From Thermoplasmatota archaeon (GTDB lineage Archaea; Thermoplasmatota; Penumbrarchaeia; Penumbrarchaeales; Penumbrarchaeaceae), in NCBI GenBank assembly GCA_016929175.1, contig JAFGJI010000118.1, positions 1 through 13,512 of the forward strand: a stretch of 13,512 nt of DNA. Direction: 5' to 3'. Below, one piece after another: positions 7,829 to 13,512 of the stretch. Every line of letters starts with the position of its first letter. The stretch's first letter is position 1. The translations under genes were made by a program, and so were the position numbers. Below the pieces are notes generated by a model. The model was given only the letters and a program-made list of their open reading frames with translations, was not told where the DNA came from and did no database searches.

Positions 7829-8338
7829 ATGAACTCAGATATCTTTTCAGTCTGCCTCGAGGAATGCAACGGGATGAAGGTATGGGAAATGGATGATATC
7901 CCCCGGCCAACCGAGGTAAACTGTGGAACAGCGCGCTACCATGGACAGAGGAACGTTGAGCAACTTCTGAAGATCATAAATCATAAGGCGTTCATGAACC
8001 ACGAGGAGCGTTTCCTGGACCCGCTTTTTTCGATATTCGAGAGCAGCCTCGAGCAGGGGGTCGAAGATGAGAGTACGGTCCAGTGGGATGACCGCTCCCA
8101 TTACACCAGGATCAGCTGGACGGGATACACCTGGAAGCTGCCGCCGGAGATCAAGAGAAGAACGGTTCTCATCGAGATCACCAGATCGGGAGAGGACGGC
8201 CCCTCGGGGGAGATAGCGATACCCCTCAGGAAGATAGCCGATGACGGAGGCGATATTCTGATCCCGCCCAAGATCGTGTCGAGGATGAACCTAAGGATCG
8301 GCTGCCCAGTCAACGTCAGGATCCGGTTCTGTAATTGA
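7829..8338 (+). CDS. Uncharacterised 169-residue protein
   Basis: I do not recognise the family. The protein has no signal peptide and no membrane segment, so it is probably cytoplasmic. Residues 1-90 are mixed and acidic, with a helical-looking stretch (NVEQLLKIINHKAFMNHEERF). Residues about 95-130 are rich in beta-formers (YTRISWTGYTWKLPPEIKRR, then TVLIEI). The last 30 residues, GDILIPPKIVSRMNLRIGCP followed by VNVRIRF, have the rhythm of a SpoVT/AbrB-type swapped-hairpin domain (I-x-I-P-x-x-I-x-x-x-x-x-L-x-x-G-x-x-V). If that holds it might bind DNA, but the match is by eye only and partial. Another possible start is the ATG sixteen codons in. An AT-rich block at 7782-7809 is the likely promoter. 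The gene converges on the RRM gene. Confidence 0.7.
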   Translation: MNSDIFSVCLEECNGMKVWEMDDIPRPTEVNCGTARYHGQRNVEQLLKIINHKAFMNHEERFLDPLFSIFESSLEQGVEDESTVQWDDRSHYTRISWTGYTWKLPPEIKRRTVLIEITRSGEDGPSGEIAIPLRKIADDGGDILIPPKIVSRMNLRIGCPVNVRIRFCN

Positions 8339-8397
8339 GCGAACTTGGATCACGTTCCGATCACGGCACTACATCTCAATTCCGTTCAAATATGCAC

Positions 8398-8412
8398 TAT
8401 ACAGTTTGTATA
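8398..8412. repeat. Inverted repeat TATACA-gtt-TGTATA
   Basis: Two perfect six-base arms flank a three-base spacer between the convergent genes. The right arm runs into TATAAAAG, which reads as a TATA box on the plus strand. On the minus strand the same stretch is part of the U-rich tail after the RRM gene's hairpin. Confidence 0.3.
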
Positions 8413-8443
8413 AAAGAATAAAGACCCAACCCCGAAGGGTTGG
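8412..8443 (-). terminator. Hairpin plus U-rich tail ending the RRM gene
   Basis: CCAACCC (8426-8432) and GGGTTGG (8437-8443) form a perfect seven-pair stem with a CGAA loop. On the minus strand the hairpin comes about 38 bases after the RRM stop codon and is followed by TCTTTATTCTTTTAT. A stem followed by a U-rich stretch fits an intrinsic terminator; in archaea the U-rich stretch alone may be sufficient. Confidence 0.6.
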
Positions 8444-8481
8444 ATCCTTCCCTTGATCGGGAATATCATCAAGCTGACAGA

Positions 8482-8748
8482 TCACCAGGACCTGCTATTC
8501 CTTTCTTCGCGGGGACGTGCGGCATTGACCTTCAAGGCCCTGCCAAGGTGTTCCTTCCCATCCAGTTTGGAGATGGCCTTCTTGGCTTCTTCATCGTTGG
8601 TCATTTCCACGAAACCGAAGCCCTTGGACCTGTTGGTGAACCTGTCCATGACTATCTTCACGGTGTCCACGGAGCCGAATTCTTCAAAAACCTTTCTGAT
8701 ATCTTCTTCTCCCGCATCGAACGAGAGATTTCCCACGTATATGTTCAT
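8482..8748 (-). CDS. Single-RRM RNA-binding protein
   Basis: This 88-residue protein is essentially one RNA recognition motif. RNP2 is IYVGNL (residues 3-8) and RNP1 is KGFGFVEM (42-49), with the RNA-stacking aromatics Tyr4, Phe44 and Phe46 all present. The helices FEEFG and EEAKKAISKLDG are in the usual places. After the domain there is only a short basic tail (RPREERNSRSW), without the glycine-rich tail of many plant and cyanobacterial homologues. It should bind single-stranded RNA in the cytoplasm; in bacteria such small proteins are often cold-responsive. The start at 8748 has GGGGG eight bases upstream and leaves no residues before the first strand. An upstream in-frame ATG at 8799 would add 17 residues not expected in the family. 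RRM proteins are uncommon in archaea, so transfer from bacteria is possible. Confidence 0.93.
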   Translation of the reverse strand: MNIYVGNLSFDAGEEDIRKVFEEFGSVDTVKIVMDRFTNRSKGFGFVEMTNDEEAKKAISKLDGKEHLGRALKVNAARPREERNSRSW

Positions 8749-8830
8749 TCGAAATACCCCCTTTGCCTGATCTCGGGGGTAAGAACCACCAAATTTCAAG
8801 CTTAGAGCAGTCCTGCGAGGTGGTATCCCT

Positions 8831-8842
8831 ACATATAGTTAT
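8831..8842 (-). promoter_or_regulatory. TATA-like box upstream of the RRM gene
   Basis: On the minus strand the sequence reads ATAACTATATGT. Transcription would start near 8810, giving a leader of about 60 bases, longer than at other genes here. A weaker box closer to the gene (GAAATTTGG, about 8793-8801) is an alternative. Confidence 0.35.
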
Positions 8843-9082
8843 CTGCTGAAACGCCAGAAATGAGGCCTTTGACAGGAGGGGGATCGGTATTATCCTCGGT
8901 CCTCTGCCTTTTCATGGTGGACAATTTAACAGATTTCCTTGTAACAGTAATATCATTGTTAATCGCCTTGATCCAATACTGTCCCGATCTCAAAATTCCG
9001 GATCCAGGCGTTTCCGAATTATAGGCCCCCCAAATCCTCGCAGCTTGTCGGGAAGGGCTCTAGAATTCAATTCCAAAAAGGG
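8843..9082. other. Stretch with no recognised gene
   Basis: Between the RRM promoter and the promoter-like element of the beta-helix relic I find no convincing gene on either strand. Only short open frames occur. There is no tRNA-like fold, no C/D-box pattern and no long repeat that I can see. It may be decayed sequence belonging to the same degenerate region as the relic that follows. Confidence 0.5.
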
Positions 9083-9090
9083 ATTTATAC
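9078..9090 (+). promoter_or_regulatory. TATA-like element before the beta-helix relic
   Basis: AAAGGGATTTATAC is a plausible BRE/TATA pair with a start expected near 9110-9113. Downstream an AGGAG sequence (9127-9131) precedes an ATG at 9139, but that frame closes after seven codons. Confidence 0.4.
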
Positions 9091-9100
9091 GGACACTTGA

Positions 9101-9466
9101 CCTCTCACCCTTGACATTTTAAAAACAGGAGTTGAAAAATGTCCTATAAGGAAGCGGTATGATGCCGAGGACGTTACACTGGGTCACATGGTATTCGAGA
9201 ACATATTCGACCTGAACGAATACGGAATGTACATCGCGACCGAGTTGACCATGAGGTGTACCTTGTATCACAACGACATCATCGAAAACGATGTCCAGCT
9301 GTACTCTCTGGCCGACCCTTCGGACAATACCTGGGACAAGGGAAAGGGAGAGGGCAACTACTGGTCCGACTACGAAGGAGAGGATACCGACAACGACGGC
9401 ATTGGTGACACCGATCTTCCGCACAATGGAGTGGATTCCTATCCGCTGATGGATGAATACAACTGA
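9101..9466 (+). pseudogene. Remnant 3' end of a NosD-like beta-helix gene
   Basis: The frame is open from 9101 to a stop at 9464-9466 and encodes the C-terminal end of a parallel beta-helix protein. Visible features are a helix coil (NIFDLNEYGMYI), a second coil (LYHNDIIEND), then GEGNYWSDYEG, the calcium-loop-like DTDNDGIGD (9383-9409) and the family-typical ending VDSYPLMDEYN. The same order of GN-x-WSD, D-x-DNDGI-x-D and a YPL-like segment occurs in the large surface protein at 6064-6170. A usable ATG in frame appears only at 9188, and no signal peptide is present. A full-length beta-helix protein needs several hundred residues more. The promoter, ribosome site and ATG upstream are in another frame. 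I therefore read it as a gene that has lost its 5' and middle parts and suffered a frameshift. A short functional product cannot be excluded. Confidence 0.75.
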
Positions 9467-9531
9467 TCTCTCCATCGCCTTGAAAACTCCTGAGGGGTTC
9501 TGCATGTAACGCAACTGCATCCAGGAGATCC

Positions 9532-9539
9532 TTTTTTTT
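9532..9539 (+). terminator. T8 tract downstream of the beta-helix relic
   Basis: Eight consecutive T residues lie 66 bases after the relic's stop codon. A U-tract of this kind is enough to terminate archaeal RNA polymerase, so this may be the original terminator of the decayed gene. It also isolates the ATPase promoter from upstream transcription. Confidence 0.5.
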
Positions 9540-9696
9540 AATATAGCTAATCACCGACTGCTGGCAGCAGGGTCGATGATCGGCAAGGTTATTGACAATA
9601 GAGACAGGAAAATGTTCAATGGATCGTATCTTTGATGTTTAAATAACATGTGGTTTGAACAACATGCTTTATCATGGAATGGTTCGCATATCATAC

Positions 9697-9710
9697 GAAA
9701 GCTATATAAA
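9697..9710 (+). promoter_or_regulatory. BRE/TATA promoter of the ATPase gene, leaderless
   Basis: CGAAAGCTATATAAA is the clearest archaeal promoter in the window, a BRE-like CGAAAG followed by TATATAAA (9703-9710). The TATA centre lies about 27 bases before the ATG at 9734, so transcription should begin at or next to the start codon. No Shine-Dalgarno sequence precedes the ATG, as expected for a leaderless mRNA. Confidence 0.7.
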
Positions 9711-9733
9711 GTTAGTATCCAATCCACATTACA

Positions 9734-10948
9734 ATGATCGATGAGACCCTTCGTATGATGAACCCGCACTGGACGAGGGATGTCGACCTCCCCGGTTTGA
9801 GGAGGGACAAATATCTTGACAGGATCGATCGACTTCTCAAGGTCCAGAACACTCTTATCCTTTACGGGCTCAGAAGAGTGGGCAAGACCACCCTGATGAG
9901 ACAGTACCTTCATATCATGAGCGGAAAGCTCGATCCCAAGCGTCTCTTCTTTGCCACAATGGACCACCCGGAAGTGGCGAACGCATCGATCCTTGATCTC
10001 TTGCGGGAGTTCAGGAGGCTCACGTTGACCAGATCGGATGAGCCTCAGTTCCTGTTCCTTGACGAGGTCCAGAAAAGGGAGGGGTTCGAGAAGGAGTTGA
10101 AGATGATAGTCGATCTCGAGCCCAATGTCTTTGTTCTTGCATCCGGATCATCAAGCCTTGCGATCAAACACAGCACCCCTTCGATGACGGGGAGGTATTC
10201 CCGCCTTGAGGTCCGTCCGCTGGATTTCAGAGAATATCTTATGTTCAGGGACCGTATTTTCGACCCCGAACAACCCGCATTGATGGAGGGGCTGATGGAC
10301 GATTACCTGATAGAGGGGGGCATGCCGGCATATATACGGTCCAGGGAACCGTCCCTGATACTGGACCTGGTGGAGGACATCATCTACAAGGATATCCTTA
10401 CACGATATTCCGTGGAGGACCCGAAGGTCCTCAAGGACCTCTTCTATCTCCTGATGAACAGGGTCGGCAAACCCTTGAGCTACGCAAGGATCGGAAGGCT
10501 GGTGGGGCTCGGGATCGATACCGTGAAGAGATATCTCGGCTATTTCGAGGAGACATACCTCGTCCATCTGGTGGAAAGGGACGGAAAACCTAACGAGAGA
10601 AAATATTCTCCGAAAAAGGTTTACTCTGCGGATAATGGGATCACCGTGGTCATTTCAGGCAAAAAGGACATCGGACCTCTTGCAGAGAACCTTGCATTCC
10701 TCGACCTGTTCAAAAGGGAAGAGGTGAGATATATCTCAACCAATGGCAAGGAAGTGGATTTTGCACTCGGACATGCAGCTTTTGAGGTGAAATACAAAGA
10801 TGAGATCAGAGAGGAAGAGCTCGAGATGCTTCGCTCCCTGCCGCCGAACAAATATCGCTCCAAGACATTGATAACCAGAAGGGCGCTGACCGCCCCATTG
10901 AAGATCAAAACGGTCCCGCTCTGGGAGTTGAACGACGAAATAAATTGA
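9734..10948 (+). CDS. AAA+ ATPase with DUF4143 C-terminal domain
   Basis: This 404-residue protein belongs to the archaeal and bacterial AAA-14/DUF4143 ATPase family. Walker A is GLRRVGKTT (45-53), Walker B is FLFLDEVQ (106-113), sensor 1 is in LASGSSS (135-141), and a family-typical MTGRYSRLEVRPLDFREYL segment (151-169) follows. The middle region includes a winged-helix-like stretch (PLSYARIGRLVGLGIDTVKR). The C-terminal part has the spaced acidic residues of a PD-(D/E)XK-type fold, with EVDF (Asp342) and FEVKY (Glu351, Lys353). The cellular role of this family is not established; members are often strain-specific and numerous in a genome. The gene is alone, with its own promoter, and is flanked on both sides by beta-helix gene relics. 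There is no adjacent antitoxin-like or nuclease gene. The protein is full length and all ATPase residues look intact. Confidence 0.93.
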   Translation: MIDETLRMMNPHWTRDVDLPGLRRDKYLDRIDRLLKVQNTLILYGLRRVGKTTLMRQYLHIMSGKLDPKRLFFATMDHPEVANASILDLLREFRRLTLTRSDEPQFLFLDEVQKREGFEKELKMIVDLEPNVFVLASGSSSLAIKHSTPSMTGRYSRLEVRPLDFREYLMFRDRIFDPEQPALMEGLMDDYLIEGGMPAYIRSREPSLILDLVEDIIYKDILTRYSVEDPKVLKDLFYLLMNRVGKPLSYARIGRLVGLGIDTVKRYLGYFEETYLVHLVERDGKPNERKYSPKKVYSADNGITVVISGKKDIGPLAENLAFLDLFKREEVRYISTNGKEVDFALGHAAFEVKYKDEIREEELEMLRSLPPNKYRSKTLITRRALTAPLKIKTVPLWELNDEIN

Positions 10949-10968
10949 TCCTCCAAAAGCGGAGGGTC
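10947..10968 (+). terminator. Stem-loop overlapping the ATPase stop codon
   Basis: Bases 10947-10954 and 10961-10968 pair over eight positions with one T-G wobble, around an AAAAGC loop. No T-tract follows, so termination here is uncertain; the hairpin may instead mark or protect the mRNA 3' end. A CATAT-CCC-ATATG dyad lies directly downstream (10970-10982). Confidence 0.35.
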
Positions 10969-10983
10969 ACATATCCCATATGA

Positions 10984-11037
10984 GCACTGCAGGACGCTGA
11001 AGTGGACTACTATCCGTTGATCGATGAACACTACTGA
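10984..11037 (+). pseudogene. Short relic of a second beta-helix gene tail
   Basis: A 17-codon frame reads through EVDYYPLIDEHY to a TGA at 11035. This matches the ending VDSYPLMDEYN of the remnant at 9101-9466, and over the last 36 bases the two differ at six positions. An in-frame stop lies just upstream at 10981-10983 and no start codon is available, so this cannot be a gene. It looks like the last fragment of a lost NosD-like gene. Confidence 0.6.
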
Positions 11038-11132
11038 AATGGGAGACTGTGAAGCCCCTTCAGGGATGTCTTCTGGACCTGGGAGACAGCTATAGAACTG
11101 CCTTCCGGGCTTTTCTTTCACGCTCCTTTCAA

Positions 11133-13512
11133 TTACTCCTCGCTCACGTCTTCCTTCCTCGAGGAGGAAGTTACGATGTATCCCACAAGAAGCAGCAGCG
11201 CCACCCCAAGGATGATCACGATCACCAACCACCAGGGAAAACCTTTCCCGTCATCGTCATCATCAACTATATCGTCATCAGGTGGCTCCGGGATCTCGGG
11301 GACATACATGCTCTTCTCCTCAGAAACAGGCCCCTCCCCGATGGCATTTACCGCAAGGACCGAATAACGATAGGTTGTGCCGTTCTCGACCGTTGTGTCC
11401 AGATAACTCATCGCGTCCGAGACATTTGCGATCTCGGCAGGTACCTCGGTCCCGTGGGAGCGGACTATCACGTAACCTGTAACGGGTCTTCCACCGTCAA
11501 AGAGCGGTGGGTCCCAGGATATCAGGACACCGTCATGTCTCAGCTCCAGTGTGACGTTCTGCGGTGCTCCCGGCGGGTTGAGCGCCGGGATCGAAACGGA
11601 CACCACCGCCGAATGGTCAGATATACCCAGGGCATTCCTTGCCTGAACTGAGTAGTAATATGTCTTTCCCCTCTCGACGGTCTCATCCAGGTATTCCATC
11701 CCCTCGACCTCGCCAAGGAATGTCAGGTTTTCCTGGTCCTCACCCCTGTTCACGGTATATCCCAGGACCGGCCACCCTCCGTCAGAGAGCGGAGTATCCC
11801 AGGACAGGGACACTTGCGGTCCGTCACCGACTGCAACAAGTTCCTGAGGTGCCGATGGTACGGTCTCACCCTCGATAACAACGATCGCGTTATCGAGGTC
11901 GAGCCAGTTGGTCGGGTAAATGACCACCGTTTCCCCGGGATCCACGGTGATGCCGGAGCGGGTGGCCGACGGCAGACTGCCGTTCTCCGGGCGAGAGGTC
12001 CCGTTCCAGACCTCTTCGGAAACAACATTGCCCTGGAACTCCACATCGAAGGTTACAGGCACGGTCCCGTTGTTGGTGAACTTTATCCCGGAATAGTTGT
12101 CATTGGTCCCTATGCCGTGGGTCCCCGTATTGGTAAGTGTCGCGTTGATGATGCGGTAGACGCGCTCCCTGATGCCGAACCGGTTCACCTGGGCGAGGGT
12201 GTACAACTTCTCCTCGTCATTGGTGCCGTACTCCATCCAGCCACGGTAGGGGTTCCCGTCCGGATAATCCACGGACATCGTGTCCACCGAGCTGTTGGAT
12301 ACCTCTGCACTCTCTATTGAGAAGGCGTTCGTACCGTTGTTGATGAATGACCAGTTGTAGGCCCCGTTCTCCGTTCCTGTCACTGTCGCGGTGTAATTGT
12401 CATCCGGCAGGAACCAGGACTGGGCTTTCCAGCCCGGCCCGGAGAACATAGGCAACGGAGCTGCTCCGTCGATCCCCCATTCGATCTCACCCGTCTCATC
12501 ATATCCCACCCTGCTCCCGTTGTCATTCTCGATCTCGACGCCCGCGCTCCCCGCCAGCAGATGGAGGATCCCATCTATGCTCAGAGGCATCGTTCTCGGG
12601 CCCCTCACAACAGACCAGGGAACGAAGGCAACCCCTACCTCGCTGTTCCACATGTTGCCGCCGGCATCCTCGAAGGACCAGTCCCAGTAGAGACCGCTCT
12701 TGTGAACCTCTATGTATGGTGGATTGTCGTTCGCATCGTTCCCGTTCAGGCATCTATCGATGGCATTTTCCGGCTTGGAGTAAAGCTCCCTGTTAGAGTC
12801 GTAGACATAGAACCTGATATGTGTGGGGTCCACCTCCTCATATGCGTAAGGGACGACGGCATGAGCCCCCTCGCCACAGATCAGAGTGGCAATACCGAGA
12901 TCGCCTGTGTCGATGGAATGCTTCATCGAGTTCATCCATAGACCGAGACCTGTGAAGTCGGATGACGGGACCAAACCGCTGATTAGCGACCCCAGATAAG
13001 AATGCAGTATCTCCGATGACATCTGGGCGCCCTGCTGGTAGTCGATATGCTCCCGTAGCTCTCCAGCATTGTCCAGCTCACTGGGATGGTGAGAATAGGC
13101 CGGTGCATAATCGGAGACTAAAAGCTCATCATGGTAGAACCTCAAAGCCGTGGTCGACATGCCGAAACATTCCCCGTGCCGCGCCATCCACCAGAAGACC
13201 GCGCCGTAGTAGATGGCGGCCAGAGGATCGGGGCAGAAGGGCTCATCTATGAGATAACCCAAGCAGTCCCAACCGGTCCAGGGGGTCCAGTAAGGGATCC
13301 CGATACAGATCCATAGGCACAGATAGACCTGGTTGCCGAAGGCGTCCTTGTACCTCCCTTCCCCCCAGGGGTTCCAGGGATACGATAGAGAATCTCTACT
13401 GGGGTTGTGGAATCCCAGTCCGTTCTCGAACTGCCACGTCGGCTCCGGGAATATCTCCACCTCATCGGTGGATATGATGTCCCCGGCCATCGTTCTCAAT
13501 GTGATCGTATGC
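11133..13512 (-). CDS. Surface protein with peptidase-like region and two FN3 domains, 5' end missing
   Basis: The frame is still open at the right edge (the codons before 13499 read HTITL), so the N-terminus and signal peptide lie outside. The TTG at 13499 is not a credible start. Counting residues from 13499, positions 60-113 are rich in Trp and Cys. They lead into GECFGMS (Cys111), then EGAHAVVPY (His213) and FYVYDSN (Asp234/Asn236). This Cys-His-Asp/Asn order with a C-x-G-M helix start is typical of papain-fold cysteine peptidases of the C39-like type, so proteolysis of an extracellular substrate is likely but unproven. A beta-rich region with many N-x-S/T sites follows (about 300-540), then two FN3 domains (about 547-637 and 638-733). 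An acidic linker (PPDDDIVDDDDDG), one membrane segment (about 752-775) and a short charged cytoplasmic tail end it. The anchoring mode is the same as in the protein at 4293-7670. Confidence 0.88.
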   Translation of the reverse strand, partial: HTITLRTMAGDIISTDEVEIFPEPTWQFENGLGFHNPSRDSLSYPWNPWGEGRYKDAFGNQVYLCLWICIGIPYWTPWTGWDCLGYLIDEPFCPDPLAAIYYGAVFWWMARHGECFGMSTTALRFYHDELLVSDYAPAYSHHPSELDNAGELREHIDYQQGAQMSSEILHSYLGSLISGLVPSSDFTGLGLWMNSMKHSIDTGDLGIATLICGEGAHAVVPYAYEEVDPTHIRFYVYDSNRELYSKPENAIDRCLNGNDANDNPPYIEVHKSGLYWDWSFEDAGGNMWNSEVGVAFVPWSVVRGPRTMPLSIDGILHLLAGSAGVEIENDNGSRVGYDETGEIEWGIDGAAPLPMFSGPGWKAQSWFLPDDNYTATVTGTENGAYNWSFINNGTNAFSIESAEVSNSSVDTMSVDYPDGNPYRGWMEYGTNDEEKLYTLAQVNRFGIRERVYRIINATLTNTGTHGIGTNDNYSGIKFTNNGTVPVTFDVEFQGNVVSEEVWNGTSRPENGSLPSATRSGITVDPGETVVIYPTNWLDLDNAIVVIEGETVPSAPQELVAVGDGPQVSLSWDTPLSDGGWPVLGYTVNRGEDQENLTFLGEVEGMEYLDETVERGKTYYYSVQARNALGISDHSAVVSVSIPALNPPGAPQNVTLELRHDGVLISWDPPLFDGGRPVTGYVIVRSHGTEVPAEIANVSDAMSYLDTTVENGTTYRYSVLAVNAIGEGPVSEEKSMYVPEIPEPPDDDIVDDDDDGKGFPWWLVIVIILGVALLLLVGYIVTSSSRKEDVSEE

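Noticed and set aside
8440..8805. Plus-strand open frames opposite the RRM gene
   Set aside because: The minus-strand frame carries perfect RNP motifs, and the plus-strand frames begin with TTG or have no ribosome site.
8829..8915. 28-codon minus-strand frame starting MKRQRTEDNTDPPP
   Set aside because: There is no ribosome site, the composition is unremarkable, and it runs into the presumed RRM promoter. Conservation would be needed to take it seriously.
9478..9540. Possible hairpin before the T8 tract
   Set aside because: The best pairing I could find (AGGA/TCCT) has a loop too short to form, so I rely on the T-tract alone.
10621..11232. 203-codon minus-strand frame spanning the end of the ATPase gene and the following gap
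   Set aside because: It overlaps two well-supported genes on their opposite strand or in another frame and shows no protein-like features.
13497..13499. TTG as the start of the right-hand surface protein
   Set aside because: The frame stays open to the window edge with sensible beta-strand-like residues, and a surface protein needs a signal peptide further upstream.
1..13512. tRNA, rRNA, CRISPR array, insertion sequence or transposase
   Set aside because: I looked on both strands and found no cloverleaf-like sequence, no regularly spaced repeats, no transposase motifs and no long terminal inverted repeats.

Overview
The window looks archaeal, most likely from a non-acidophilic member of the Thermoplasmatota or a related euryarchaeal lineage. 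The reasons are BRE/TATA-type promoters (one giving an apparently leaderless mRNA), a GTP-type PEP carboxykinase, and large exported parallel beta-helix and fibronectin-III proteins with a single C-terminal membrane anchor. The lineage is an inference; no rRNA gene is present to settle it.

Layout. Positions 1-4076 are all on the minus strand. In the direction of transcription they hold: GTP-dependent PEP carboxykinase (pckG); a Spo0M/arrestin-like cytoplasmic protein followed almost without gap by a two-repeat lipoprotein; and a small membrane protein with its own promoter that runs off the left edge. A divergent promoter region at 4077-4316 separates pckG from a plus-strand gene for a very large cell-surface protein (beta-helix, FN3, three Ig-like repeats, a carboxypeptidase-regulatory-like domain, membrane anchor). 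An unrecognised 169-residue plus-strand gene follows. It converges on a minus-strand gene for a single RNA recognition motif protein, which ends in a hairpin and U-rich terminator.

Positions 8749-11132 are sparse. They contain the decayed 3' end of a NosD-like beta-helix gene, an AAA+/DUF4143 ATPase gene with a leaderless promoter, and a second, very short relic of a beta-helix gene tail on the other side of the ATPase. The right end (11133-13512, minus strand) is a large membrane-anchored surface protein whose N-terminus lies outside the window. It carries a plausible cysteine-peptidase-like catalytic region followed by two FN3 domains.

How the genes fit together. Apart from central carbon metabolism (pckG) and RNA binding (the RRM protein), the window is dominated by the cell exterior: two multidomain surface proteins anchored in the same way, a lipoprotein, and relics of more beta-helix genes. 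The Spo0M-like protein and the lipoprotein appear to be translated from one mRNA. I see no CRISPR array, no transposase, no tRNA or rRNA gene, and no convincing multi-gene defence system. The most interesting items are the putative peptidase surface protein, the relics flanking the ATPase gene, and the RRM protein in an archaeal setting.
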